From: Xiphydria camelus
Taxonomy: Eukaryota; Arthropoda; Insecta; Hymenoptera; Xiphydriidae
Reading direction: 5' to 3'
Assembly: GCA_963678675.1 (NCBI GenBank)
Contig: OY783191.1
Span: 26,742,955 to 26,806,954, forward strand
Length of the DNA stretch: 64,000 nucleotides
This document shows positions 45,679 to 57,650 of this stretch, one piece after another (position 1 is the first letter of the stretch; each line of letters opens with the position of its first letter). The notes beneath the pieces were generated by a model that worked only from the letters and a program-made list of their open reading frames with translations, searched no databases and was not told where the DNA came from. The translations under genes were made by a program, and so were the position numbers.

Positions 45679-48600
45679 TAAGTGTCAAATACGAGGTTGA
45701 CGGGGTTCGAGGCGGGGTGTTGGGGGGCTCACTTTATATAAATAAGAAAAGGGTTGACACACCGAAGAAAATATTCGTAAAACTTATATTCCTTATGTTT
45801 TTACACATATGATTACGGAGGCTATTTCTCAAAAAATTCGAAAAACCTCTTTTTCAGTTTAGTATTTTATTAAAGCTTGTACATTCCTCTTAATACCTAT
45901 ATATCGTTTTATTTGCTCAGGGCTGCTCAAACCAAACTATAGATATTTTCGTTATGAGGGCGCGAAACGCCCGATAAGAAATATAAGTTTTACGAATATT
46001 TTTTTCGGTGTGTCAATCCTTTTCTTATTTATATAAAGTGAGCCCCCCCAACACCCCGCCCCGAACCCCGTCAACTTTGTATTTGACACTTATTGTTAGT
46101 GACAAAAAATAGAGTTCGTCATTCGGGCGTTTCGCGCCCTCGTAACGAAAATATCTATAGTTTGGTTTGAGCAGCCCTGAGCAAATAAAACGATATATAG
46201 GTATTAAGAGGAATGTACAAGCTTTAATAAAATACTAAACTGAGAAGGAGGTTTTTGGAACTTTTTGAGAAATAGCCTCCGCAATCATATGTGTAAAAAC
46301 ATAAGAAATATAAGTCTTACGAATATTTTTTTCGGTATGTCAACACTTTTCTTATTTATATAAAGTGAATAAAAATCCCCTTACCTTGTAGATTACATAC
46401 ATATTTAAAATAATTTCTAAAAAGAAGTTCGTAATTCTGTTGAGACGAAAATGTTTACGCTGTGACGCGTCTTTCTTTATTTATTTGCATGGCAACGGTG
46501 ATCAAATTGTTCAGAAACGGATAGGTGTGGGTATAAGGGGCATTATTTTTTTATTTCAACGAATTAGTTTTTCTATATCGCGTAAGTAAAAGTCTGATTT
46601 TTGTCCACTGGATAAAGCACTGTGCGACGCCACGACAGGGAACGCCCAATCGCTATTCTTGCGTATAAAGCGATTTTCAGGGAGGCGCGCAAGAGGCTAC
46701 GCCGCGCCGCGCTGCTTCTTGGCGCGAACTGATTAACGACCTTGAGCGCAATCCGTGGGGTCGCGCGTACCGAATCGCGATATGCAAACTGAAGGGAGCC
46801 GCTCCCCCAGCCACTGAGACGATTCCGGTGGACGAAATGGATGTGATTCTTGACGAGTTATTTCCGGAACCAGCGATGGTCAATGTCGAGCATTTGAGAG
46901 CGAGGCGACGGCACGATCCTCCTCGACCCGCGTTAATCCCGGCGGTCTCGCCTATCAGAACTGTAATGTCGTTGCGGAAAAAGAATGGCAGCAGCGCCGC
47001 TCCCGGTCCCGACGGTATTCGCGGCGGATGGTTGTATAGCGCGACCGACGACCTCCATAAGTCGCTCGCCGCCCTCTATACAGAATGCGGCGTTCGTTTC
47101 CATGCGCCTGGAAATCCGCAAATCTAGTTTTGATCCCGAAATCGGACGGAGCCGGCGCCGTCATCCCCGGGAAATTCCGTCCGGTTTGTTTACTCGATGA
47201 CGTAGGCAAGGCGTTCGAGAGGATTATCGCCGGGCGTATACTTGAATTCCTCGACGCGACGTCCCCGGATGGCGGTGGCCTCTCCGACTCGCAGTTCGGT
47301 TTTCGCGAGCGTAGGTCGACCGTGGACGAAATGCAGATCGTTAAGAACTTCGCAATAGATGCCAAGAATGATGGCAAAGCCGCGCTGGCCGTTAGTCTAG
47401 ATATTAAGAACGCTTTTAACAGCGTGCCGTGGAGTTGTATCCTGGCACAGCTCGAGAATATGGAGGTGCCGGCTTATCTGGTGAACGTGATTCGTAGTTA
47501 TCTGTCGCAGCGTAGCATTCGATTCCGTGGTGTTGACGGGGAGATCCACACGCGTGCGATTCACGCCGGTGTCCCGCAGGGCTTGGTGGTAGGTACGTTG
47601 CTATGAAACATTGCCTTCGACTATGTCCTTCGCGGTCGGCTCGTGCCGGAATGTCAACTCGTGGCGTACGGGGACGACACGCTGATATTGACGCGCGGCA
47701 GCTGCCTCGGTGTGGCTATAGTGAATGCGGAAGTATAAGTGGAGATCACTGTGTCGAGAATCCGCGCGATCGGATTGACTGTCGCAGCGGTTAAGACCTC
47801 TGCGTTGGCCTTCGGTACGAGTGCGGCCACTCGCAACGCGGGTTACATTCGTGTTGGTGGCGAGCGTGTAGCAATCAAGCAATCGATGCGATACCTAGGT
47901 GTAATCTTTAATAATAACCTTACGTTTCGGGAGCATTTTGTCGCCATCGAAGATAAAACTGCGCGAGTTGTTCGCGCGCTCGCAGGACTCCTTCCGAATC
48001 TTCGCGGTCCTGGTGGGACGAAGCGCAAGCTGTACGCGCATATGCTGCATTCGGTGATTCTTTACGGGTCGCCGGTGTGGCACAACCGTCTCGCAGTCGA
48101 TCGGTGCAGCCGCAGACGCTTTCTGGAAATTCAGCGGCGCATCGCACTTCGGATCGTTTGCGCGTATCGCACGGTGGCACTGCACGCGGCACTCGTTCTC
48201 GCACGTCTCATCCCGGCGCACCTGCTGGCAGAAATGTATGCGGGAATCTATTTTCGCGTCAAGGAGCTGCGAGCTAACCCGCTCATTCGCCCCGTGGAAT
48301 ACCGTGCGAATTGGCTCAGGGCAAAGGCCGAGGCGCTCGAAGCGTGGCGTGCGGAGCTCAGCGATGATAGATTATATGGACGACGCGTTTTGGATGTGAT
48401 TCGACCGCACCTCACGCGATGGTATTCACGAAAGCGCGGAACGCTATCCTTCCGAATGACGTAGCTGTTGACAGGGCACGGCTGTTTCGGCAGCTACCTC
48501 TGTCGCATCGGCAGGGAGCCGTCACCAAGATGCCATCACTGAGAAGCGGATTACGATGACGCGCATCACACTCTGCAGGACTGCACGGCGTGGGATCGCG

Positions 48601-48776
48601 AGAGACGCGACTTACTCCGCGTTGTGCACGACACGAGATAGGCGGCTATGTTGCCCGACATGCTGCATCGGATTGCAGCGTGGTGCGCAGTCGCCACCTT
48701 CGCAACGGCTGTGATGACCTGTAAGGAGGAGGCAGAGAGGGAGCGAGAACGCGCAGGACGGAACGCGCGCGCGATT

Positions 48777-49688
48777 TGAAGTTGGACGTGCGGCTCCGGG
48801 CGCCGCTCCAACGGAATGAGCCGGGAGCGCACCGATTGGCGGCCGAGCGTTCGACGCCCGCTCATTCGTGCGCGCGATCCCGGCCAGTGATAACAAGAGA
48901 CACCACCCTTACAGCTGGGTATTGTCGCACGTGGCGGACACTGTGCATACAACGCGTCTCTGCGTTCAGCTCAGTCTCGTTCAACGTAATGGCGTCCGGA
49001 GGGGCGAGTTGCGAACAGTTCGATGAGTACATCGTCGTCTTCCTCGCATCGCGCGGAGTGGCATATGCGTGCGTTTCGTTGGTGCATGTGCAGGGGTAGT
49101 GGCCGCTTTTCATCCATCCCCCCCCCCCCTTTCATTTTCATTCAATTCACCCTTCGCTCACTCATTCTGTCATCGCACCGAGGTACCCCCTCGGGGCCTC
49201 ATCCCAATCACACCCTCTCCCATCATCCCTCGGCAGTGACGCGCGAGTTTGGGCGCGGTGCCGGCGAGATTCTTCAATCTCGCCAAGGACGCTGCACCGC
49301 TGCTGCGGGCGTGCTGTCGCTGTCGGGCCACCTAAGGTAATGACATCGGGATAACGTTCGTGGTTCAGCGATCCCTGTGTCTCTGCTGGCGTCACCGGCC
49401 TATACGCATTTGCTTGATGGCGTGAGAGTGACGCGCTCTCGCCCCGGGGACTTACCGTGCAATAGCCCTTCTCTGCAATAGGTGTCACCGGAAGTCTCCA
49501 GCCCTCGTTTGCGCTTAGCGCTTGCGAGGAAGGGACTGGAAGGCAAGAGGGATTTAGTGGGTAGTAGGCCCTGAGACACTGCACTATCTCGTCTCAGGAT
49601 AACCCGAGCCCCACACACCTCCGGATCCTGGCCAGATCCGGGGATGGTGAATAAATGCATTCGCCTCTCTATAAAAAAAAAGAAAAGA
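48777..49688 (+). other. 3' UTR of the R1 LINE
   Basis: Noncoding, GC-rich, ending in ATAAAAAAAAAGAAAAGA before the TSD. A C run lies near 49118-49130. The ORFs here are not real genes. Confidence 0.75.
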
Positions 49689-49702
49689 AGGTGCGGACAC
49701 GG

Positions 49703-49882
49703 CCACACCATGTGGAGAGACAAACGAACTTTCCGACTATGAATGAAATCCGCGAGATCGGAAACGATCCAATCTCGATCGTGTCCGGCTACCACAGCAT
49801 TTGGTAGTGGGACGGTTCGTTGGACGTTTGCTGGGACACGGAAGGAAACAAAACATCGTCGACGACTAACCTGAAGAACGCT
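49703..49882 (+). other. GC-rich target DNA
   Basis: Sequence downstream of the LINE TSD, continuous with 40080-40135 before insertion. No gene recognised. Confidence 0.45.
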
Positions 49883-50347
49883 TTAAGGTCGGGACACACA
49901 TTACCGGGCCGTGTCAGGGCCGGTACACGGCCGTCACTCGGCCCTGGCACGGCACGTTAAAGGGTGGACATACATTACCGGGCCGTGCCAGGGTCGAACA
50001 CGGTCGAAGAGGAAGAAATGGTCAGAACCCTTGCACGGCGCGTGTATCTAGGAACCACACATGTCCGTCCGTCAGTCGTCAGTTGCCTTGGAAACTGCTA
50101 GGTTGATTGCACTAAAACACGTAAATTACGGAAACAAGAGAAGCGCGGCCGGACCGTCACTGTAAAAAAGTAAAACTAAACTAAGTGGCCCGGCCCGGTG
50201 ACGGTCCGTTGGCGACGCCCGGTCACGGCTCGGTAAAGTGAGAACAAAAGCATTTGATTCTATTGGACAGATCATCCGCCGGACGACGGACGATATTCGG
50301 CCGTGCTCCGGCCCTGGCACGGCCCGGTAATGTATGTCCCGTCCTTT
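49883..50347. mobile_element. MITE family C, copy C2 (inverted)
   Basis: Reverse complement of 15748-16224 throughout, including the duplicated end near 49883-49970. The ends are AAGGTCGGGACACACATTAC and its complement. Confidence 0.87.
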
Positions 50348-51590
50348 ATTCTATCCCCAACGAGGAACGTGCCGGACATCTCCCGGACGGCGCTCGCGGT
50401 TGAAACGATACTCGGCGCGATCACAAGACCGCGGACACTAGTCTATCGCTCACGCGGGGAAAAACGGTCGCGCGGATTCGGTGAGACCGCGCGGATGATG
50501 AGATGCGCCCACGAGGCACGGCGTCTAGAGAACAAACACTACAACGAAGCGTCGCACGCTAGAACGCGTAGTCGGAAACACGCTAAGACAAGGCGACGAG
50601 CACGTCCCGTCGACGGGAGATCGTGTCGCCGGTGCGGTATCGAGCCGGGCGCGAGCGCGAGGAAACAGGAAGAGCATACCGGTCACCTCGGTGCGGGCTG
50701 CAACTCCCGCGACGCGCTGTAGCAGGAGGATCCTCGGAGACCCCTCGTGCCGTCCACCAACTCGTCCTGGCTGTCCTCCGGCCTCGGTTCGAAACCCACT
50801 CGGGTTCGAGCGCGATGTCGTCTCGCCGCTGTCTCGCTCAACCGCGCTCGATTTCGCCTCACCTCGTACTCTCCGTTCATCGCGGGCCGAAAACTAGATT
50901 ATCGCTCGCTGTTGCTCGTACACGCTTCGTGTCACACCTCTCGTAACGACTCCGTCGCAATGAATGCCGGCTTTTCGGACAAAGCCATCACGTGGGTGCT
51001 TCGCGGCCCTCCCGGTTGTCCCTCGGGCCCACGAGGTGGCTCTCCGATAGCCATTGGCTATCGGTCCGGACTCTCAACGCCTATCGATACGGACGCGTCC
51101 CGCCCGTATCGACGTCGCGATCGCGCGCGTTATTTCGAAAGAGCCGATTGCTCCCTTTTTGTGACGCGGAGCGAATCTCCACGTCACAATATAAAATATC
51201 GCGGAGTACAACGTTGCCAAGAATACAATGAAAATTGCAACGCAAAATAAAAAATGTTTAAACTATAATCATATATCCATGATACTGAATTATCAATCGA
51301 ATGTTTTATGTCTTCAGCATTCCCTATGAGTTGTTTTTATAGGTTTTTACAGATTATTTGGAATTTTTTATTTTTCTTTAAAATGTTGGACAAGAAGCCT
51401 CTGACAACGATGCCGGAGTCATTGACGCTCTAATAGTCCGCCATAAATTTTTCAATATTTCATTTACTAATGATTTTCGGCATGAACGATGCATAAAATG
51501 GGTTCATAATTCATTTAATTACACAGCTCCACAAAAAAGTCGAAAAAAATGCTTCCTCTGACCAGACCAGTATATCTTTATGTTTTTGGG
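50348..51590 (+). other. GC-rich DNA (to 51240), then AT-rich; no recognised gene
   Basis: Plus frames at 50303-50722 and 50747-51250 are open for 139 and 167 codons and Arg-rich. GC-rich DNA gives long open frames by chance, and I see no domain. From 51240 the base composition drops sharply. Confidence 0.45.
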
Positions 51591-52880
51591 GTCGCTGAAT
51601 CCGAATCCGGTATCCGTTTGTCTCCATCACGTCACGTTCAAGGTCATTTCAAGGTCAAATCCTGGAAAAATAGTTAAATCGATTCAAATTATTATTCCTA
51701 TATATTTTTGAGGTCGCTGAATCCAAATCCGATGACCGTTTGATCCGACAAGGTCAAATTCAAGGTCATTTCAAGGTCAAATGTATTTATTCTGCCAAAG
51801 ATGAATTTTTGACTGCAGATTCTGAAAGAACGGGAAATTTTACGTCTAGATATGTATTCAATTTTTGATGTGAAACATCTTATGCCGCGCTTCGGCGGTG
51901 AGAACGGCTGTTAGCGTAGCGTCGCGAGGCGTCGCTGGAATGGCTATACGCTAACTCAGGACGCATCGGCTCTCTCCGCCTTCACGGAGTACTAGCTTTC
52001 CCACTTACTACTCCACGCTCACTGTATCGGTGTACGAAGCAGTATTTACCCTCATTAATGAAAGCATGAGGATTGATTAATCATTGGTTAGCACGTTTAA
52101 AAATAACATTTTTTTTTAAAAATACACTTGCGCAACTAAAAACACTTTATAATAACTGCAACCAATGCAAGAAAACAACGTTGATACTCATTCTAAAGTA
52201 ATTGTAATTAATTGCTGATTATCATTTTCTCGTTATTTATTCAAGACAGCATTATAGAGGCGCTTTTTAAATAATATATAAAACATATAATATAAAACAT
52301 ACAAAATTATTCTAACATATAACATAAAACAGTTTTTATAGAAAAATTGTTAGATGTGGAACATCGAAATTCTTCTTTGTAGAAAGTATGCGATAGGAAG
52401 GATGGACCACGCGTCCGTCGAAAGAACACGTGTGCCAATGCGCATTTGTATTTATGACTGTGATACTATTAAACAGTACCGATGGCAGAGTTAAGAGAGA
52501 GTAAACTAAATGCGCTTTTTGAATTAGACACATCGGTTCGTACCGTTTAATAGTATCACAGTCATAAATACAAATGCGCACTGGCGTACGTGTTCTTTCG
52601 ACGGACGCGTGGTCCATCCTTCCTATCGCATACTTTCTACAAAGAAGAATTTCGATGTTTCACATCTAACAATTTTTCTATTTTGATAACATAACCCCCT
52701 AGGTCATTTCAAGGTCACTTCATGTTATTGTATGGAAGGTTCATATGACAATTGCAAAAATAATAAAATGTGTCTTCACGGGAATAAACGACTACGTCAA
52801 TATGTTTTCGAGGTCACTGAGTTAGAATCCGAAGTTCGTTTGCCTCCAGTATGTCAGGGTCAAGTTCATTTCAAAGTCAA
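51591..52880 (+). repeat. ~120-bp AGGTCA-rich repeats, interrupted
   Basis: Units near 51591, 51714 and 52812 share GGTCGCTGAATCCGAATCCG and TTCAAGGTCATTTCAAGGTC. The start GGTCGCTGA resembles the family D array. Between them (51860-52690) lie other elements, including a foldback and a single arm similar to the 26.1-kb MITE. Confidence 0.75.
52338..52683. mobile_element. Foldback MITE
   Basis: Arms of about 135 bp: AGAAAAATTGTTAGATGTGG to CGGTACTG and complement (for example GGATGGACCACGCGTCCGTC mirrored). A spacer of about 60 bp separates them. It is noncoding. Confidence 0.88.
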
Positions 52881-52904
52881 ATCCAGCAAAAATATTCAAA
52901 TCTA

Positions 52905-53560
52905 AAGTCCAAGCTGACCCCCTCCATGAGAGTGCCGGTCAAGGTGTTTCCACTCATAGGACGCCGGGTCGCGCCTGGAGTGAATAATGGAGCTTCGATC
53001 GCGCCGGCTCGGGTCTGTGGTAAGAGAGGCCGTGGCGGAGCGATCAGTCGGAAGGCTGTCGCCTGTGGCGGTTTCCTAGTTCTCTCGTGTCTTCAATGCA
53101 TTACCGCGGATCGGCGTCCATGACCGAATGATCCGTTGAGCGGTACACGTCTTTGACGTTTAAAAGACGCGGAGATCTCTCTTTTGAGATCTTCCGAGCG
53201 AGAATAAATCTGCTCTCGCGTACCGCAAAATAAATTTTGAAATCCAGTCACGTGATCTCTCAATTCAAGTGAATTGAAGCTCATCGTTGTAAATTTGATA
53301 CAGTGAATATACGTGGTGTGCCTGCACCCAGGGTACCTCCACGCGGTGACGGCGGGCAACGGTTTTTTTATTGTTTATTTTTCCGGCAAAATCTCTGGAT
53401 GAAAGCGTCCAAGCCGTCATGGCAGGAAACACACGAAAATGTGTTACGATACGGGGGTTCTCACAAGGAACCCCAGTATCGGCGATTGGTCAGGGTGAGC
53501 AAGCGGGCCCGCAATCGTCGTCATCATGCGACCGCAGCTTCGTAGAAGTAGGTTCCTTGG
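52905..53560 (+). other. Unresolved; possibly retroelement LTR/leader
   Basis: It contains GAGCGAGAATAAATCTGCTC and CTGCACCCAGGGTACCTCC, which could be LTR-like. No second LTR copy is seen. A plus frame from about 53419 (MAGNTRKCVTIRG) runs into the next gene's frame but is not recognised. Confidence 0.35.
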
Positions 53561-53574
53561 CTTCTACAGAGTAT

Positions 53575-55215
53575 AAAGCTACAAGATGCATTCATGATGA
53601 TAAAAACAAGCCGGACAGCTTTTGTTATGTCTGCGGCTTGTTTACCCCTCCTAAAACCAGAAAAAAATCAACGATAAAGTTCAAGATGCATACGAATATT
53701 GTTTTGGATCTAAAATTTCGAATCAAGATAAAGACTGGGTGCCTCACACTGTCTGTGCCAACTGCTACAGAATTTTAAAGACATGTCACAGTACGAAGAA
53801 CCTTTCTAATTTGAAATTTTCATCACCAGTCGTATGGGGCATACCAGACAGAAGAGAAGATTGTTTCTTCTGCATGGCAGTTACAACGGGATATAATTCC
53901 AAAAACAGAAATCAAATCAAATATGTATTCTGTATTCTGTATTTGGCGTTTACCAGGCACTCAGTCCTTTTTGGACCATTGCTCCCGAGCCACACCTGTG
54001 GCAACTCAGACAGAGAGGTGTCCCCTCCTCCGCCCTCAACCCCCGGTGAGCCCAGGGCCTCCATGCAGAAGCTCCTTAGCCCTCCCAAGTGTTTCAACCA
54101 GAGGGGGGGGGGGCCTGCTCTCTGTCCTCAATCACTGGGGGGTCCTCCATGCAGAAGCCCCTCCCTCCCCACCGCGAGTACAGCCGGTCTTAGCTCGATC
54201 CCCGGATCCCGGAAAAATTATTTTTCCGCAAGCCGGGATTCGAACCCTAAACCTATCGCCCAAGCAGTCTTCGAGAGGCGAGCACTTTAACCACTCGACC
54301 ACTGCCGGCGACTATCAAATATGTATACACAAACAAAGTGAATCCAGCCATTACTATTCAATAGAATAGTGGTCGTCGAAAGAAACTTTTAGAAGACCCA
54401 GCTATTGATGTAAGTGAAGGAGGGTTTGATGAAGACAGTGATATGGAAGTGAGTACAAGTGATCTGGAATCAAGTTCAAGTGATGAGGAATTCAAAAAAA
54501 GAAATGAAGCACTACAGAAATTTAGCCAAGCCGAATTGAGTGATTTAGGCAGAGAGCTGGGTCTATCAAAGGAAGCACATGAGCTTTTGGCGTCTAGGTT
54601 GAAAGAAAAAAATCTCTTGGATAAAGGCACTAAGACAACTGTATATAGAAATCGTGAGAAAGAATTGAGAAAGTTCTATATACAGGATAAGAAATTAGAT
54701 TTAGTATATTGTGACAATGTCACCGGACTAATTAATAGTTTGGTAACTGGAGTATATAAGCCAGAAGAGTGGCGTCTTTTCATAGACTTCTAAATCCGTA
54801 GTCTAAAAGCTATACTACTCCACACCACGAACATTCTAGCTCCGATACCTATAGCTCATTCAACAGCCTTGAAGGAATCTTATGATAACGTGAGTATAGT
54901 TTTTGATAAAATAAAATACTCTGATCAGAGCTGGCCTCTTTGTGGAGATTTAAAAACGATAGGGATCGTTCTCGGGATGCAGAGCGGAAACATCAAATAT
55001 CCCTGCTTTTTATGTCTCTTTGCCAGCAGAGATCGAGCACTATAAAAAGAAGGAATAGCCAGAGCGCAAGTCTTTAGAACCCGGATCACCAAATGTTTTG
55101 AAATCGCCTCTTGTGGATTTATCAAAAATTTTAATTCCACCTTTACATCTCAAACTTGGCCTAATGACTCAGTTCGCCAAAGCTTTGGATAAGTCGAGCG
55201 AATGTTTTAAATATA
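53575..55215 (+). pseudogene. Uncharacterised multi-copy arthropod family protein, degraded
   Basis: The N-terminal part (53580-53910) holds CIHDDKNKPDSFCYVCGLFT, then, after a frameshift near 53735, VPHTVCANCYRIL and REDCFFCMAVTTGYNSKNRN. These Cys pairs suggest zinc binding. A SINE splits the gene at 53929-54313. The next part (54370-54793) has an acidic stretch, then SKEAHELLASRLKEKNLLDK, YRNREKELRKFY and YKPEEWRLFIDF. Further pieces to 55215 read APIPIAHSTALKESYDN, WPLCGDLKTIGIVLGMQSGN and YPCFLCLF, with frameshifts and stops. I recognise the phrase order from a widespread uncharacterised arthropod family of unknown function. A transposon A copy cuts its end. Confidence 0.7.
53929..54313 (-). 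mobile_element. tRNA-Ser-derived SINE with 13-bp TSD
   Basis: ATCAAATATGTAT flanks both sides (53916-53928 and 54314-54326). The head on the minus strand (about 54311 to 54228) has an A box (GTGGTCGAGTGGTTAAAGTG) and a B box (GGTTCGAATCCC) like tRNA-Ser. The body is C/T-rich with G runs, and the tail has ATACAGAATACAGAATACA-type repeats. It is about 385 bp. It interrupts the surrounding gene. Confidence 0.92.
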
Positions 55216-55216
55216 C

Positions 55217-57127
55217 GTATGTCTAACGCAAACGCAACAGTGGCACGTTAACCTGAAATTTGACTTCGGCAGTGATAGTTAGAGTTGGATTCAACAGAGT
55301 GCGCTGCATAAAAGTGAAAAGTGTCAAACGTCTGATTTCCCGATAGCTGTCAATTCGGGAGATCAAAGCTTTTCGTGTAACCCTAAAATCGTGAGTATTT
55401 GAATAATGTTGAGTAATTTTATAGTAGTGATAAGAAATAATCATTCGGGTTTCTTCGGTGAAATTCCCGAACCTTCTGAAGGAACAGGGCTATTATGATT
55501 GCCAATTGCTTGTCTTCCACGTTTACCGAACCTGAAAAACGAGAATGTCAACCGTCAACGAGGAAAGAAGAAATCCTCCAAGTCATAGGGACCTCTCGTC
55601 GGATTCTTCGGGTAATGCTCAGCAGTAGCAAGAAGAGCCGGAAGTATTGCATCAGGCGTTATCCCAATTACAGTACGTAACACGATCAAAGCGTTTAGTC
55701 TTGTTTCGAGATGATTTAGAGTATTTGAATGAGTAAAAATTAATTTTATTTCGTGCCAAAGTCGGCTAATCAATCAATTAAATTCACGCAGACAATAGCA
55801 CCGTAGAGGGTGGTTTCTTAAATTGGGAAAGTTTAGGGGACGGTTTGGAGCACGCTAGCCCGATACAGTACAAAGTGGAATTGGAAAAGGAGCACGCGGA
55901 AAATGAAGACGAGAACGAAAACCCGACATGTGTGGGAAGATGGGAGTAGGTCCGGAGCTAAGAAAACAAATCAACGAAGAGGAAATTGGATGATCGAATG
56001 AAGGAAATTTACCTACACGCAACACATGAGGTTGGTTTCGAGAGGATAAAGGCTGTTATCTGATGGCATTAAACGCCTCGATTGCTGATATTTTTTAGAC
56101 ATTAAATACGTAAATACTAGAACGTGACCAAGAGAATTCGTGATCACAAATTCCCTATAGCCTCCGCCGATAGCGCAGGAGATCGACAATCACGTAATAG
56201 ATTTAGTAAAGCTAAGGCCAGTTGATACGATGTTAAGAGCTCACAAGGCATGCACACCTAACAGCGAACAAGAGAGCAAAGAAAGCGATTTCTAAAAATA
56301 CTCTAATATCAGGTATGTAATTCTCAATTCCTTCGTTTTGCTAACACACTGTCTGCAATAATTAGAAGACGTGAAGGATAATTTAAAACTGACTATTTTA
56401 TATGATACAGTGACGAAATTACATCTCTGGAATTTGAATTGGAATTACTATTTCATCGATTAACGAAGTTAAAATCCTGACAAGAGCACTCCAGCTGCCA
56501 GGTCGGACGCTATTTCCGAGGAAGCATTAAATATTTTGATACTTGACATTACTGTCCCGTCGATTGATCAAGACAACTTCCGATGATAAGGTCGACAGTG
56601 TTAATAATGAGTTTAATCGTATCTTTAATGATGCAATAATTGTAAAAGCATTTAATTCTATCATTATTTTATCAAAGATATTTCATTAATACTCATCGCG
56701 GCATACATTAAATAGAGTTTGCGAATAAAAGAAAAGGGTCAGCATTACAAGAGTTTCATGAATCGTATTAATTATGCGTCTCGCTCGAACTTCCAACGTC
56801 CCACCCGATTATTGCTGCTGTGTGTACGTAGATTTCCGCGTCTGATGTCCATCGACTAATTTTCCTCAGGATAGGATAGGAGTTACATCCGAACATTTTT
56901 GCTTGGTGTTGTAACGTTAAAGTAATGGGTTCATTTTAACGATTTACTGTCAATTGTTAGCTACTCCAGTATGGAGTATTACCAGGAGATGCCACGTGGA
57001 GGCCAATTGACACGTTACATGAATTTCGTACGACCTCTTCATGAATTTGTAAGGTTTTACGAAAAAATTCTATGTAACTTAATCTCCCACCCTACCGTTC
57101 TCGCTGTGACTCGGAAAGCCGAATGTT
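55217..57127 (-). mobile_element. Transposon A, third copy (A3), truncated
   Basis: 55217-55780 is the reverse complement of 9542-10100, and 55780-57127 matches 1-1345. It begins at the terminus (GTATGTCTAACGCAAACGC), carries the GACTTCGGCAGT motif, and ends before the transposase region at GCCGAATGTTC. There is no coding sequence. Confidence 0.85.
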
Positions 57128-57650
57128 CAAGATCGCCATGTTCAAAATTTATATATAAAAAGTAAAAGGCATCATCTGAAAGGAAAATTATTGTAAATCA
57201 AGTTACTAAAAAATTCGACTAAAGAATTTATAAAAAAAAATTTAATAAAAAAGAACTTGTCGCGTTTTTTCCTTCAAAATAAAAAATTCAGACAGAATTA
57301 TACTCGATGTTTATGCACTTATGATTTTAAATAAATTCATACATTTATATGCTACCACCAGTATACCGAATGTCGCACGGGAAACCAATCAGGCGGGGGC
57401 CTTCTGAATTTCTCTGAATTTGACTTCGGCAGTGCAATTTATGAATTACTCTAGCACCGTCCAAGCACTACCAATTATTCGGTATAGTGGACAAAAGATG
57501 AAAACTTAAACGCGGCAAGTTCTTTTTTATTAAAATTTTTTTTATAAATTCTTTAGTCGGATTTTTTAGTAACTTGATTTACAATAATTTTCCTTTCAAA
57601 TGATTCCGTTTACTTTTTATATATAAATCTTGAACATGGCGATCTTAATT
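57128..57650. repeat. Inverted repeat and repeat A' copy
   Basis: 57128-57272 is the reverse complement of 57508-57650 (arms include AAGATCGCCATGTTCAA and AAAGAACTTGTCGCGTTT). 57361-57752 repeats 10104-10497 in direct orientation, starting AGTATACCGAATGTCGCACG. The left arm joins the A3 copy directly, so an A' end was inverted there. Confidence 0.78.

Larger units (their letters stand above)
44038..46609. mobile_element. Family D repeat element inserted in the R1 LINE
   Basis: Short inverted ends AGTGGACAAAAAT (44038-44050) and ATTTTTGTCCACT (46597-46609). Inside are a ~120-bp tandem array, then alternating direct and inverted copies of a ~310-bp unit with CGGGCGTTTCGCGCCCTCAT, AACCAAACTATAGATATTTTC and TTTAATAAAATACTAAACTG. 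It has no coding sequence. A second copy begins at about 60030 and runs past the window end. I know no named family with this architecture. Confidence 0.8.
43022..48776 (+). pseudogene. R1-clade ORF2 (endonuclease-RT), split by an insertion
   Basis: ATG 43022 lies just before the ORF1 stop, giving ATGACTAA, an arrangement suited to termination-reinitiation. The endonuclease (43057-44037) has VVILAEPYRVA, VAGDFNGRSRAWG and SLSDHRYITF. Family D interrupts at 44038-46609. RT follows with AAPGPDGIRGGWL, FRPVCLLDDVGKAFERI, DIKNAFNSVPW, GVPQGLVVG and YGDD, where YADD is usual. The C-terminus includes a zinc finger near 48510-48590 (CRIGREPSPRCHH...DDAHHTLQDC). Breaks seen: an indel near 43055, frame breaks at about 46735 and 47125, TGA at 47602, TAA at 47735, and a TGA in the C-terminal finger where a Cys is expected. 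Confidence 0.87.
40136..49702 (+). mobile_element. Full-length R1-clade LINE with 14-bp TSD
   Basis: AGGTGCGGACACGG occurs at 40136-40149 and 49689-49702, bounding the element. It has about 0.22 kb of 5' UTR, a gag-like ORF1 with zinc knuckles, an endonuclease/RT ORF2, about 0.9 kb of 3' UTR and an A-rich tail at 49672-49688. Without the nested insertion at 44038-46609 it would be about 7.0 kb. It is much richer in GC than its surroundings. It lies in GC-rich DNA that I could not identify. Confidence 0.93.

Noticed and set aside
50303..51250. Arg-rich host genes in GC-rich DNA
   Set aside because: Several overlapping frames are open at once and none shows a domain, as expected for GC-rich noncoding DNA.
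51591..52880. Hormone response element cluster
   Set aside because: The AGGTCA copies are part of repeat units related by descent. There is no gene nearby, so regulatory function is unsupported.
54228..54311. Functional tRNA-Ser gene
   Set aside because: It is the head of a SINE with its own TSD, and the stem ends do not pair cleanly.
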